Shown here: positions 1-9,948 of the stretch, one piece after another
Numbering within the stretch: position 1 is the first letter of the stretch
How the letters are laid out: the number at the start of each line of letters is the position of its first letter
Source: CADEED01 sp963711635
GTDB taxonomy: Bacteria > Pseudomonadota > Gammaproteobacteria > Steroidobacterales > Steroidobacteraceae
DNA: 64,000 nucleotides
Direction of reading: 5' to 3'
Assembly (NCBI GenBank): GCA_963711635.1
Contig: CAVQEZ010000006.1
Span: 115,372 to 179,371, forward strand
Notes under the pieces: model-generated
Databases searched by the model: none
What the model was told of the DNA's origin: nothing
The model's input: only the letters and a program-made list of their open reading frames with translations
Translations under genes and position numbers: made by a program

Positions 1-440
1 GCGAAGCGCGGCAACGGACGGCTCACGATGAGGTGCTGATCCGCGCTGCTCGCGTACTGGAAGAAGGTGGGCAGCAGCACCGGAAAATCGCGGCGCCGCG
101 CCAGCGCGGAGTCGAACACCGCGTCACCGACATCGTTCGACGGAGAGCTGAAATCGATGTCGAGAAATACGCGCCGCGGACTGGCGAGGCTCAGCTGCTT
201 GATGAGATTGGCGTGATGCTCGCGCGGCCAGGGCCAGCTTTCCAGCTCCTTCAGGCTGGCCGCATCGATGCCGACGATGACGACATTCGAAGAGACTTCT
301 CGTCGCAGCAGGCGGGCACGCGCATCGGTGGCCGCATTCTCGAGCGGCCGCAACTGGTCCGTGACTTCGAGCCCGCCGACGATCAGCAACGTCGTGAGCG
401 CGATCAACCACCAGATCTGACGGCGCCCGATACGAATCAT
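1..440 (-). CDS. CHASE2-domain membrane sensor protein (partial, runs off window)
   Basis: The minus frame is open from an ATG at 440 to the window edge (146 residues seen). After a short basic N-terminus comes one hydrophobic segment (residues 10-23, WWLIALTTLLIVGG), then a CHASE2 pattern: VVIVGID at 53-59, SWPWPREHHA at 68-77 and FLDIDFSSP around 92-100. CHASE2 is an extracytoplasmic sensing domain normally followed by membrane helices and a cyclase or kinase output, which lies outside the window. The start overlaps the stop of the upstream FecR-like gene by 4 bases (ATGA), so the two are probably translationally coupled. Output domain unknown. Confidence 0.8.
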   Translation of the reverse strand, partial: MIRIGRRQIWWLIALTTLLIVGGLEVTDQLRPLENAATDARARLLRREVSSNVVIVGIDAASLKELESWPWPREHHANLIKQLSLASPRRVFLDIDFSSPSNDVGDAVFDSALARRRDFPVLLPTFFQYASSADQHLIVSRPLPRF

Positions 441-2210
441 TTCTTGCCTGGTTTGCGCAACAAGCCATTGAGCAGACCATCGACGGTGTCGACGACGTCG
501 TTCACGACGTTACCCGGCGTGGCCGGTGCACTCGTGGTGTTGCCCGTGTCCTGCCCCTGGTCGTTGTCGTCGAGACCGAGGTCGACGCCGACTCCGAGAT
601 CCACGCCCGCCACGCTGACGCCCAGGTCCACGTTGCCGGCGCCCACGTCGACACCCGCGGTCACCGCGGTATCCACGCCTGCGACACTGGCGCCCACGTC
701 GGCGGCCACGGCCACATCAGCGCCGGGGCCCACATCCACGGCGGCGCCGACTCCGGCATCGACGGCGACCGCGTTGCCGACATCGGCCGCGACCCCGAGA
801 TCCACGTTGGCCGCGCCCTGGCCGTTTCCAAGGTCTACCGCGGCACCCGCCCCCACGTCGGTAGATAGGGGACCGGCATCCACGCCGGCGTTCACATCGA
901 CGCTCGCGGCATGTCCGGCGCCGAGACCGACCGCCGCGTCCGCGCCCACGTCCACCGCGGCGCTGCCCAGATCCACACTGGTCGAGGCGCCCACGTCGAC
1001 GCTGGCCGCGCCGGAGCCGATATCCACGGCCGCGCCGGCATCGACGTCCACCGCGGCCGCACTGCCCACGTCCACGCTGGTCGAGGCGGACACATCCACG
1101 CTGGCCGCGCCCTGCCCCAGGTCGACGCCGGCGCTCACCGCCGTGTCCACGCTGGCCGGGCCCGCGGCAAGCGCCGCGCCGGCGCCCAGGTCGACGCTGC
1201 CCGCGCCCAGATCCACATTCGTTGCCGTACTGACATCGACGCTCGCGGGACCGGCGCTCACATTCGCACCAGCCGCCACGTCCACGGCAGGATCCGGCGC
1301 CCAGGGATACATCGACCGCGGCATTGGTCGCGTCCGTGCCGACGCTGGCCGACACTTCGGCCGCGGCTGTATCAGTTACCGCCGCAACGCTGCCGCCCAC
1401 GTCGGCGCTGCTTCCAGTAGTCACGGCGATTTCGCTCGAGGAGTCGACCACAGGAGCGCTGGCCACCGGCGCATCGCCCGCGGGCCGCGTGATTTCGTCG
1501 CGCCCGGAAAATGAAGAATCATGGTCACTGCTCACCGGAGCCGGACGCGGCGTCGTTGGCCCGGTACCGGCCCCGGCCGGTGCACGCGGCGGAGGCGCCT
1601 TGCCGGAATCCATCTTCAACACGCCAATGCCCTGGTCGCCGCGCCGGCGCGAGGCGATCTCGCCGGCCTTGATGTCGACCACCGAGCTGTCGTCGCTCGC
1701 GCGAATTTCGAGCAGGCCTTCGAACAGGGAAATCGTGGTGGAGTCGTCCTGGGCGGCGACGTTGAATTGCGTGCCCTTGACCACTCCGACCAGGTACGGC
1801 GTTTCCACGCGCAGCTTGCGCCCTGCGCGCTTGCCGATGTCGTAGAACGCATTGCCGCGCGGCTGCACGATGCGATCGATGGCACCGCCGCGCGTCTCCG
1901 GAGCCGGGAATTCCAGCAAGGTATCCGGGCCGACGCTCACGGAAGTCTTGCCCTGCCGGAGCTCGATGGCGCCGCCGCGGCCGGTACGCACCGTCGCGGG
2001 CAGCTCGAGCACGGAGCCGGCGCGCACCGCGCGCTCGGCGCCTATCATGGTGACGTGCACTTCGCCCTTCACGCTCGCGACCACGATGTCGCCGGTGTCG
2101 AGCGCCTGCGCCGCGGGCGCGCCGAACAGCGCCGCGCAGGCCAGCACGGTCGAAAGCCAATACCTAACTACATGAGTCATCGAGAACTCATTATGGTTAT
2201 AACGGGTCAT
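437..2210 (-). CDS. FecR-domain exported protein with long Val-Asp/Ala-Gly repeat tail (one frameshift)
   Basis: Start chosen at ATG 2210 because AAGGGGAT lies just upstream; a second ATG at 2180 has no clear ribosome site. A signal peptide (WLSTVLACAALFGAPAAQA) is followed by a FecR-like domain: VRTGRGGAIELRQGK, then VETPYLVGVVKGTQFNV. A Pro/Ala linker leads to roughly 280 residues of imperfect repeats built from VDVGAG, VDLGAG and ASVDVG units, ending GLLNGLLRKPGKK. The frame changes once near 1295 (one extra base in the GGATCCTGCC stretch); both sides carry the same repeat, so this is one gene. The repeat resembles a solenoid or beta-helix passenger. It lies upstream of CHASE2 and divergent from a TpsB gene, suggesting a surface-associated role. 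Function inferred only. Confidence 0.75.
482..1300 (-). repeat. Degenerate tandem repeat coding for VDVGAG/VDLGAG units
   Basis: On the plus strand this stretch is a run of near-repeats such as cgccggcgcccacgtcgacg and cggcgcccaggtccacg. Unit length is irregular (about 8-18 residues), with Val-Asp at regular positions separated by Ala/Gly. It lies entirely inside the FecR-like gene. Its low complexity also makes long shadow reading frames on the opposite strand. Confidence 0.75.
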
Positions 2211-2379
2211 TGCCCATCCCCTTATTCGTATGCGGCGAATCCTACTAGGGGAGCACCCGTCACAATGTGAGTCGCATCTCATCACTTCGCGCGGGTTGCG
2301 CGGAGAATGCGCGCCCGAACTCCCGACGCACCGGTACAGGCGCGCGCAAATGACAATAACTGCCAGGGGCACTGTGAAA

Positions 2380-3960
2380 ATGCATTCGCGACGGCTCGCG
2401 GCCGCCGCGCTTGTCATAATTGCCACGGGCATATCGGGGCGCGGCGCGCAGGCGCAAACACCGCTCCCGGCCGCCAAACTAACTACTGCGCCCGCGCCCG
2501 CTCCGGCGACACCAATGCTCACGACCGTGGTCGTCGACGGCAGCAGTGCCTACGACGCGGCGCGCCTGTTCGCGGCCTACCGCGAGCAGCTCGGACAACC
2601 GATCTCGCGCGAGGGTGCACGAGCCATCGTCGACGCCTTGCTGGCGCTCTACGAGCAGGACGGATTCGTACGGCCCGAGATCAAGCTGGACGACTCGCTG
2701 ACCGGCCGCGGCGTGCTGCGCGTGCGGCTGTTCGAGGCACAGGTGAGCGCCGTGGTTTTCGAGGGCGACAGCGGCCGATATGGCGCGCAGCTCGAACAGA
2801 TCGGCGCACGCCTCGAGGGTGCGCGCCCGCTGCGCAAGAACGACGTACCGGACGCGCTGCGCGCGATGCGGCAGATCGCGGGCCTGGCGATCACGGCCAG
2901 CACGCGCCGCGTAGAGCAGCGCAATGCATTCGAGCTGGTGGTGAAATCCGATTTCTCACCCGTCGACGGCGTGGTGCGCATGAACAATCGTGGCACCGAC
3001 CAGGTCGGGCCGGCCTTCGTACTCGGCCAGTTTTTTGCCAACGGGCTGCTCGGGCGACAGGACAAGCTCGGCCTGATCTTCGCGGCCGCCACCGATCCCG
3101 GTGAGTACCTGGGCGGTGGGCTGTATGCCGACGTCGGGCTGGGACAGGCGGGTACTCATGCCAACGCGCTGCTGTTCCGTTCGCGCTCGGCACCGAACGA
3201 GGCCCCGCTGAACCTCGACGACGAATACCTGCGCGAACGCGCCACGCTGCGCGTCTCGCATCCGCTGCATCAGGACTCGACTTCCTCGCTCAGCGTCGGC
3301 GCCGCCTTCGATGCCGACGACCTCATGATCGACCGCGGCGGCGTGGCCATTCGCGAAGACCGGCTGCGCATCGTCGAAACCGCGCTGCGCGGCAGCTGGC
3401 GCAGCGCGGGCGCGACGCAATATTCGGCCGGCCTGGTGCTGCGCAAGGGTCTGGATGCGTTCGGCGCCGGACTGCAGGCCGAAGACCTGGTCAACGACCC
3501 GCGGCGCGTGGACTTCCTGCTGGCCCAACTCACCGGCACGCTCTATCGCCGCTTCGCCACTGACTGGTCGGCGCGCGTCGACGCCTTCGCGCAACACACG
3601 GGCTATGTGTTGCCGGACAGTGAACGGTTCAAGATCGGCGGCGACCGCCTGGGCCGCGGCTTCGAGGTTACCGAGATCGCCGGCGATCGCGGCGTGGGCG
3701 CCAAACTCGAGTTGCGCCGCGATCTGCTCAACACCGACGGCATGTTCGGGCGCCTCTCGGCCTACGGCTTCTATGATTTCGGCGCCGCCTGGAAGCAGGA
3801 TCGTCCGGGCCGCGAGTCCGCGACCACGGCCGGAACCGGTTTTGCACTGCAAGGGTCCAGCCTGACCGGCTATCTCGAAGTGGCCGCGCCGCTCACCGGC
3901 GCGGACATCGAAGGCAAGCGCCGCGCCTCGGTGTTTGCCGAGCTCAGCTATCGCTTCTAA
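2380..3960 (+). CDS. ShlB/FhaC/HecB-family two-partner secretion transporter (TpsB)
   Basis: Start chosen at ATG 2380, with AGGGG 10 bases upstream; the signal peptide (LAAAALVIIATGISGRGAQAQ) then begins directly. The mature protein (526 residues in all) has a POTRA-like region, roughly residues 45-190 (AARLFAAYREQLGQPISREG, ALYEQDGFVRPEI), then a beta-barrel. GGDRLGRGFEVTEIAGDRG matches the conserved VRGF/GD motif of TpsB barrels, and the chain ends in SYRF, a typical outer-membrane C-terminus. TpsB proteins export large TpsA partners across the outer membrane. No TpsA gene adjoins on this side; the divergent repeat-tailed FecR protein is the nearest candidate partner, which is inference. 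Confidence 0.85.
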   Translation: MHSRRLAAAALVIIATGISGRGAQAQTPLPAAKLTTAPAPAPATPMLTTVVVDGSSAYDAARLFAAYREQLGQPISREGARAIVDALLALYEQDGFVRPEIKLDDSLTGRGVLRVRLFEAQVSAVVFEGDSGRYGAQLEQIGARLEGARPLRKNDVPDALRAMRQIAGLAITASTRRVEQRNAFELVVKSDFSPVDGVVRMNNRGTDQVGPAFVLGQFFANGLLGRQDKLGLIFAAATDPGEYLGGGLYADVGLGQAGTHANALLFRSRSAPNEAPLNLDDEYLRERATLRVSHPLHQDSTSSLSVGAAFDADDLMIDRGGVAIREDRLRIVETALRGSWRSAGATQYSAGLVLRKGLDAFGAGLQAEDLVNDPRRVDFLLAQLTGTLYRRFATDWSARVDAFAQHTGYVLPDSERFKIGGDRLGRGFEVTEIAGDRGVGAKLELRRDLLNTDGMFGRLSAYGFYDFGAAWKQDRPGRESATTAGTGFALQGSSLTGYLEVAAPLTGADIEGKRRASVFAELSYRF

Positions 3961-4064
3961 CAACATGCCCCAATAGGGTGCGCTCGCGCATGCGCCTTTG
4001 GATGCATGGCTATCGTCACAGCGGAACGCTATAACACGCCCCAGAACAATCACGGGGATGTGTG

Positions 4065-4922
4065 ATGTCTGACACCTATAAAGAAGAGTCACTCACCGGC
4101 GTGGGTGGACTCAAGATCTTCAATCGTTCGTGGCGGCCGGAAGGCACCCCTCGCGCAGTCGTCGTGCTGTCGCATGGCTTCAACTCGCACAGCGGCTACT
4201 ACCTCTGGGCCGCTGAGCAGTTGTTAGCCAGCCGCCTGGCCGTGTACGCGCTCGACTATCGCGGCCGCGGCAAGTCCGACGGCGAGCGCTACTACGTCGA
4301 GCAGTTCTCCGAATACCAGAGCGATCTCGACATGACCGTGAAACTCGCGCGAGCGCGCGAGCCCGGACTACCGATTTTCGTCCTGGGCCACAGTGCCGGC
4401 GGCGTGATCGCCTGCAACTACGTGCTCGACAACCAGAAGGACATCGCGGGCCTGATCTGCGAGAGTTTTGCGTACCGCGTGCCCGCGCCGGATTTCGCGC
4501 TGGCCGTGCTCAAGGGGCTTTCGCACCTGGCACCGCACGCGCACGTGCTGAACCTGCCGAAGAAAGAGTTCTCGCGCGATCCCAAGGTGGTGCAGGCATT
4601 GATCGACGATCCGCTGCTCGCGAACGAAGTCCAGCCCACCAAGACCGTGGCCGAAATGGTGCGCGCCGACGAGCGCCTCAAGCGCGACTTCCCGCAGTTC
4701 ACACTGCCGCTGCTCATCATTCATGGCACCAAGGACACCGTGACGCGTCCCGAGGGCAGCCAGGAGTTCTATGCGCGCGCCAGCTCGGCGGACAAGACGC
4801 TGAAGCTGTACGAAGGCTTCTTCCACGATCCGCTGAATGACATCGGCAAGGAAACCGTCATGGCGGACATCCGCGCCTGGATCGAGAAGCAAATGGGGAC
4901 ACTCCCCCCAAATCTCTCTTGA
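4065..4922 (+). CDS. Alpha/beta hydrolase, monoacylglycerol-lipase-like (Hydrolase_4)
   Basis: A 285-residue soluble protein with no signal peptide. LSHGFNSHSGYY near the N-terminus gives the oxyanion region; GHSAG carries the nucleophile (Ser110); Asp224 (HGTKDTV) and His254 (GFFHDPLN) complete the triad. The order and the DYRGRGKSDGER segment are typical of the serine aminopeptidase S33/monoacylglycerol lipase family, which hydrolyse acylglycerols or other esters. Start at ATG 4065 follows GGGG at about 8 bases; a GTG immediately upstream (4062) is less likely. Substrate unknown. Confidence 0.85.
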   Translation: MSDTYKEESLTGVGGLKIFNRSWRPEGTPRAVVVLSHGFNSHSGYYLWAAEQLLASRLAVYALDYRGRGKSDGERYYVEQFSEYQSDLDMTVKLARAREPGLPIFVLGHSAGGVIACNYVLDNQKDIAGLICESFAYRVPAPDFALAVLKGLSHLAPHAHVLNLPKKEFSRDPKVVQALIDDPLLANEVQPTKTVAEMVRADERLKRDFPQFTLPLLIIHGTKDTVTRPEGSQEFYARASSADKTLKLYEGFFHDPLNDIGKETVMADIRAWIEKQMGTLPPNLS

Positions 4923-4951
4923 AAACAGGCTAGCAAACGGGGACGCACCTG
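4891..4951 (+). repeat. Decayed copies of the GGGGAC palindrome family
   Basis: AAATGGGGACACTCCCCCC at the end of the hydrolase gene and ACGGGGACGCACCT at about 4937-4950 share the words GGGGACAnTCC and GGGGACGCACCT with the perfect palindromes at 11801-11968. Here the arms are incomplete. The element forms the last codons of the hydrolase and lies at the 5' end of the HD gene, so it may have moved those gene boundaries. Confidence 0.5.
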
Positions 4952-4981
4952 CTGCTCGAGAACATTGCCTCCCTAGACCGC

Positions 4982-5485
4982 GTGCTGGAGGCGCACGCGG
5001 CCGAGTTGGGCGAAGATTTCACCGCCTATCGCAATCATGCTTACCGGGTTGCGAATCTGTGCGCGGCATTGAGTCCCTGCGACGCGCAGACCTTCGAGAA
5101 GGTCGCGCTTGCAGCCGCGTTTCACGATCTCGGCATCTGGACTGCGCACACCTTCGACTACCTGGCACCGTCCATCGACCTCGCCTGCCAGCATCTCGCC
5201 TGCGCCGGCCACGAAGACTGGCAGGCCGGAATCTCCGGCATGATCCGCGAGCATCACAAGGTGCGCGCGTATCGCGGCACCGACACGGAGCTCATCGAAC
5301 CCTTTCGCCGTGCCGACTGGATAGACGTCTCGCTCGGACTGCTCACATTCGGCTTGCCGCGCACGCGCCTCCGCGCGATCGTCACGCGATGGCCGAACGC
5401 GGGATTTCACAGGCGACTGATTCAGCTCACGCTACGCCAGGCGCGCACACACCCGTTGCGACCGCTGCCGGTCCTCAAGTGGTGA
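4982..5485 (+). CDS. HD-domain phosphohydrolase-like protein
   Basis: About 167 residues. His19 (RNHAYRVANL), the HD pair at 48-49 (AAAFHDLGIW) and a later His pair (REHHKVRAY) fit a small HD superfamily protein, metal-dependent phosphohydrolases of nucleotides or similar substrates. The start is uncertain: GTG 4982 is the first conventional start, but the frame is open from 4934 and the upstream residues LLLENIASLDRV look like real sequence. The true start may be a CTG near 4949, or an ATG lost to an indel. Substrate unknown. Confidence 0.65.
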   Translation: MLEAHAAELGEDFTAYRNHAYRVANLCAALSPCDAQTFEKVALAAAFHDLGIWTAHTFDYLAPSIDLACQHLACAGHEDWQAGISGMIREHHKVRAYRGTDTELIEPFRRADWIDVSLGLLTFGLPRTRLRAIVTRWPNAGFHRRLIQLTLRQARTHPLRPLPVLKW

Positions 5486-5718
5486 GGGCGCGCTGGGTCT
5501 TGCTGTGCTGCGCGGTGGCATTGTCAGCAGGTGCGCGAGCCGAACCACGTAGCCGGTACGACGTGCGCGAATTGTCTGCCAGATACCAGCGCGCCGGCAT
5601 GACCAATACGCTGCTGTTCGACCTGCCCAACTTCAGCCACGAATATCCGGGCGCGAAGGTACTCGAGCGGGCGCTCGACTATCTGCAGGAAGTCACGCCG
5701 CCGGCTGTCCAGCCCTGA
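5482..5718 (+). CDS. Small putative exported protein
   Basis: A 78-residue frame starting at GTG 5482 (or 5479), overlapping the stop of the HD gene by a few bases. It begins with an apparent signal peptide (RWVLLCCAVALSAGARA) followed by a short mature part containing NTLLFDLPNFSHEYPGAK. It matches no family I recognise. Its 3' end overlaps the convergent permease by about 26 bases. The evidence is the signal-peptide-like start and the coupled position; it could be a chance frame. Confidence 0.4.
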   Translation: MRARWVLLCCAVALSAGARAEPRSRYDVRELSARYQRAGMTNTLLFDLPNFSHEYPGAKVLERALDYLQEVTPPAVQP

Positions 5719-7151
5719 CGCTCAGGCGCTTGATCACGAGGGCGATGACGATGACAGCCAGGCACGCCAGGCTGGCCCACATCTCCGGTTGTTTGCTGGG
5801 CATGACGGTCATCGCGATCAACACCGCCAGCATGGCCAGCGCGGCACCGCCCGCCATCAGCGGAGCACCGTTCGCGGTGCGCAGCTCGGGCTTCGAGTAC
5901 GGAAACCTGAAGTGCGCGACCGCCACGAACATGTAGGTGAACATCATCAGCGCGCCGCAGGAGTTCAGCAGGAAGCTGAACAGCTTCTCGGGAGCGATGT
6001 CGCGCATGAGCATCACCACGAAGCCGAACGCGCTGCCCAGCAGGATGGCGCGCGCCGGCACCTGGCGCTTGTTCACCGCCGTCAGCCAGCGCGGCGCGTC
6101 ACCTTTGTCCGCCATCGCGAACAGCACGCGCGCGGTGACGTACACGCCGGAGTTCAGGCAGGAGAGCACCGCGGTGAGCACGATGACGTTCATGATCGTG
6201 GCCGCGCCCGGAATGCCGATGTGTTGCAGCGCCAGCGCGAACGAGGAATCGCCGGACTTGAACTGCGTCCACGGCACGATGCAGAGGATCAGCGCGATCG
6301 AGAGCACGTAGAACAGCAGGATGCGCAGCACGACGGTGGCGGCCAGCCGCGACATGGTGCGGTTCGATTCCGCGGATTCCGCGGCGGCCACCGTCACGAT
6401 CTCGGCGCCGACCATCGAGAAGATCACGGTGGTGACGCCGGTCAGGATCGCGGCCCAGCCGAACGGCGCGAAACCCTGGTGTGCGCTGAGATTCGCCAGG
6501 CCGGGCGAAGACGGGTTGCCGACGCCCAGCAACCAGGACGCGGCCACCACGATGAATACGACGATCGCGGCGACCTTGATGGACGCGAACCAGAATTCGA
6601 ACTCGCCGTAGGAACGCGCCGAAGTCAGGTTCACGGCGGTGAGCACGCGCCATCAACCCGAGGCCGATCTGCCAGACGTCGAGCATCGGCAGCCAGGCAT
6701 GGATGGTCTGCGCGCCGGCGATCGCTTCGATCGCAACCACCACCACCCAGAACCACCAGTACAGCCAGCCGGCGATGAAGCCCGCGCCATTGCCCAGTCC
6801 GGCGCGCACGTACTCGGTGAACGAGCCCAGGCCCGGCTGATCCATGGCCATGCGCGCCAGGATGCGGATCACGGCGTAAACCACGATGCCCGCGGACACG
6901 TAACTGAGGATGACGGCCGGGCCGATGGTGGCGATGGCCGCGCTGCTGCCGACGAACACCCCGGCGCCGATGATTCCGCCGATGGAAATCATCACCAGGT
7001 GTCGCGCGAGCAGGGTTTTGGAGAGTTTGTCGGAGGCGGATCCGGTGACGGCGGCTTCGTTGGCGTTCAAGCTGGCTCGCTCTGGTTGCGTGGCGCGGCA
7101 AAAATACGCCGAATCTCGGCCAGCGTCGAACTCGCTGTCGATTTGCCCCAT
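5693..7151 (-). CDS. APC-superfamily amino-acid permease, GabP-like (one frameshift)
   Basis: Two overlapping minus frames make one 12-helix transporter. The N-terminal part holds the family signature LVMISIGGIIGAGVFVGSS (helix 1) and IAGWLYWWFWVVVVAIEA; the C-terminal part begins LTAVNLTSARSYGEFEFWFA and continues through FSMVGAEIVTVAAAES and LNSGVYVTARVLFAMADKGD. The frame changes near 6646 (ATGGCGCGTGCTCACC), where one base breaks a conserved loop. GabP/AroP/LysP relatives import amino acids or GABA by proton symport. The start at 7151 is the outermost; a start nearer 7070 is possible. Substrate not predictable. Confidence 0.8.
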
Positions 7152-7202
7152 TGCCGTTCGACCAACAGGTAACCGTCAACAACTGTTACCCAAGGAGCAA
7201 AC

Positions 7203-8110
7203 ATGAAATTTCTCGCAGCGGCGGTGCTGGCCCTGACGGCCTGCACCACGGCGCAGGGCGCCACCAAGACCGGCTACGTGAAGGCCAATGGCCTCAACTA
7301 TTACTACGAGATCAGCGGCAAGGGCGAACCCCTGCTGTTGCTGCACGGCGGACTGGGCTCCACCGACATGTATCGTCCCATCCTGCCGCGCTTCGCCGAT
7401 CACCGACAGGTCATTGCCATCGACCTGCAGGGTCACGGCCGCACCGGGCTCGGCACGCGCAAATTCGATCTCGTCGACATGGGCGACGACATCGCCACCG
7501 TCGTCGACGAGCTCGGCTACGAAGCAAGTGGACGTGCTCGGCTACTCGTTCGGCGGCGGCGTCGGATTTCGCTTCGCCGTCCAGCACCCGGACAAGGTGC
7601 GCCGCCTGGTGCTGGTGTCGGCGGGATTTTCCGATGAAGCGTTCTATCCCGACATCCGCGAGCAGCAGAAGCAGATCGGTGCCGCCGAGCATGGAGTTCA
7701 TGAAGGAGACGCCGATGTACAAGTCGTACGTCGCCGTCGCACCCAAACCCGATGATTTCCCGCGCCTGCTGCAGGCCATCGGCGATTTCATGCGCGGCCA
7801 CTACGACTATTCGGCCGACGTGAAGAAACTCACCATGCCCACCATGCTGGTGTTCGGCGACGGCGACATGTACCGGCCCGAGCACATCGTGGAGTTCTAC
7901 AAGTTGTTAGGCGGCGGTCTGCGCGACGCCGGCTGGCAGCGCGAGAACCTGTCGAAGAACCGCCTGGCCATCCTGCCGGACCAGACGCACTACGACATCT
8001 TCTTCTCGCCCAAGCTGGTGGATGCGGCGCTGCCCTTCCTCGACGGCGTCAGCGGCTCGAAGAGCTGGGACGAATCGATCGGCAATTCGAAGGACGTCGC
8101 CAGCAAATAG
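7203..8110 (+). CDS. Lipoprotein alpha/beta hydrolase (two frameshifts)
   Basis: The N-terminus MKFLAAAVLALTACTT is a lipoprotein signal with lipobox LTAC. The hydrolase fold follows: LLLLHGGLGSTDMY (oxyanion loop), IDLQGHGRTG, and the nucleophile elbow GYSFGGG after a frame change at about 7525 (one extra A in GAAGCAAGTGG). A second frame change near 7685 joins REQQKQIGAA to MEFMKETPMYKSY. The C-terminal part has the acid strand LVFGDGDMYRPEH and the catalytic His in LPDQTHYDIF. ATG 7203 follows AAGGAGC. Probably an outer-membrane or periplasmic esterase; substrate unknown. Confidence 0.75.
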
Positions 8111-8123
8111 CGCGTCGCGGCGA

Positions 8124-8375
8124 TCATCCGTAGCGCAGCTTCAGCGCGAGGATGGTCGCCGCCAGCCCCAGGGTCACGGTGTTGGCCAGGATCATCGGCC
8201 AGGACTCGAGCGCGATGCCGTACACCAGCCACAGCGCCACGCCGACGGTGAAGAACACGTACATGGCCAGCGAAATGCCGCGGGTATTGCGGGACCGGAT
8301 GGTCATGACGGCCTGCGGCACGAAGGACCCAGTGGTAAGGATTGCGGCGAGGTAGCCAAACCATTCGAGATTCAT
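8124..8375 (-). CDS. SemiSWEET sugar transporter (PQ-loop)
   Basis: An 83-residue protein with three predicted helices. YLAAILTTGSFVPQAVMT carries the PQ-loop motif in helix 1; RSRNTRGISLAMYVFFTVG and LVYGIALESWPMILANTVTL are the characteristic following segments. Length and motif order match bacterial SemiSWEETs, which dimerise to facilitate passive sugar movement across the inner membrane. ATG 8375 is preferred; ATG 8384 just upstream is possible. Confidence 0.85.
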   Translation of the reverse strand: MNLEWFGYLAAILTTGSFVPQAVMTIRSRNTRGISLAMYVFFTVGVALWLVYGIALESWPMILANTVTLGLAATILALKLRYG

Positions 8376-8457
8376 GGCGTGCATAGTAGAGGTGCTGTTA
8401 CCTTCCCGTAAGCTGAAGATTCCAAGAATCGGTATCCGAGCCGACGGAGCACGTCCC

Positions 8458-9947
8458 ATGATACGAAGAGACTTTCTGCGCAGCTCGCTGGCGCTTGCGG
8501 CGGCAGGCGCTCTCGGAAGACCGCGCTGGGCGCGCGCCAATGAATCAACTGACATACCCGCCGTCTCGCGCACCGGCGGCGCCATCGTCCTCAAGGCCGT
8601 CCGACATCGGAGATTTCCGCGCGCAGCAGCGCGGCGCCGTGCTCACGCGCGCGAGCGATGGCTACGAAGCCGCGCGGCGCGTCTGGAATGGGGCCTTCGA
8701 CCAACATCCGGCGGTGATCGCGCGCTGCGCCAGCACCGCCGACGTCATCGGCGCGGTGCAGTTCGCCGCTTGCCAGGATCTGCTGGTGGCCGTGCGCGGC
8801 GGCGGCCACAGCCTGCCGGGGTTATTCGGTGTGCGAAGGCGGCATCATGATCGACCTGGCGCCCATGCAGGGCGTGCGCGTCGATCCGCGCACTCGCAGC
8901 GTGCGCACGCGAACCCGGCGTGTTGTTAGGTGCGCTGGATCGCGAGACCCAGGCCTTCGGACTGGTGGTGCCGGCCGGCACCGTCTCGCATACCGGCGTC
9001 GCGGGCCTCACGCTGGGCGGCGGCTCGGGCCGCCTGCAGCGAAAATTCGGTCTCACCATCGACAGCTTCATCTCGGCCGACGTGGTCACGGCCGGATGGC
9101 AAACGGTTCAGTCGCCAGCGCCGAGGAGAACCCGGAGCTGCTGTGGGCACTGCAGGGCGGCGGCGGCAATTTCGGCGTCGTGACCTCGTTCGAGTTCCGC
9201 GCGCACGAATTCAGCCGGCAAGGCGCATCGCCGGTGACATCGTGTTCCCGATCGAGCAGGCGCGCCGCGTACTGGATGCCTTCGCCGATTACTGCGACAA
9301 GGCGTCGGACGAGCTGTGGATGGATCCCGTGCTCGAGTGCGATGACGCCGGCAATCGGCAGCTCAACTTCACGCTCTGCCATTGCGGAGATGCGGCGAGC
9401 GCCGCGCGCGACATCGCCGCCATCCGCAAGTTCGGCAAGCCGATGCGCGACACGCGTCGCGGAAAAACCCTGGGTGATCGTGCAGTCGGAACACGACGGC
9501 GAATCGCCGCATGGCCGCGGCTACTACATGTCGGGCGGCAAGATCACGAAGCTGTTGCCCGCCATGCTCGACCACGCGGTCGAGAGCATCAAACAACCCG
9601 GCGCGGAACTCGGCAAGATCAGCCTGACCCAGCATGGCGGTGCCGCAGGTCGCCGGCCCTCCAGTGCGACGGCGTACCCCTCGCGGGATGCCAGCCACAA
9701 CTTCGTGGTGCGCGCGTCCTGGGACGATCCGAAGCAGGCCGCCGCGCGCACCGCCTGGCAGAAGCAGACCTGGGCTGGGTTCGCGCCCTATTCACAGGGG
9801 CTGTACGCGAACCTCAATGCCGGTGACGCCAATGTGAAGGCGCGCTCCGCCTACGGCGAGAATCTCGAGCGGCTGGTCGAGGTCAAGACCAAGTACGACC
9901 CGAAGAACCTCTTCCACCTGAATCCCAATATCGTTCCGCGCAGCTGA
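8458..9947 (+). CDS. Tat-exported FAD-linked oxidase, BBE family (about six frameshifts)
   Basis: ATG 8458 begins a twin-arginine signal (MIRRDFLRSSLALAAAG). Successive frames then give family-consistent blocks: VWNGAFDQHPAVIARCAS, VAVRGGGHSLPG (FAD-attachment loop), LVVPAGTVSHTGVAGLTLGG, NPELLWALQGGGGNFGVV, and the berberine-bridge C-terminus YGENLERLVEVKTKYDP followed by NLFHLNPNI. The breaks fall near 8560, 8825, 8910, 9105, 9230 and 9470. Relatives oxidise sugars, alkaloids or phenolics with covalently bound FAD. All conserved blocks survive in order, so sequence error is likelier than decay; six breaks in 1.5 kb still make a true pseudogene possible. Confidence 0.75.
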
Positions 9948-9948
9948 G

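Noticed and set aside
482..1300. CRISPR-like array in the repeat region
   Set aside because: Units are coding, irregular in length and lack conserved repeat/unique spacer alternation. No other CRISPR-like array was seen in the window.
33..1514. A plus-strand 493-residue Pro/Thr/Ser repeat frame
   Set aside because: Antisense reading of the VDVGAG repeat tail and CHASE2 start; a mucin-like look comes from repeat DNA only.
717..2522. FecR gene extended to 2522 and an Arg/Gly-rich C-terminus
   Set aside because: The upstream extension lacks a ribosome site and overlaps the TpsB gene; the Arg/Gly-rich end is out-of-frame reading after the frameshift.
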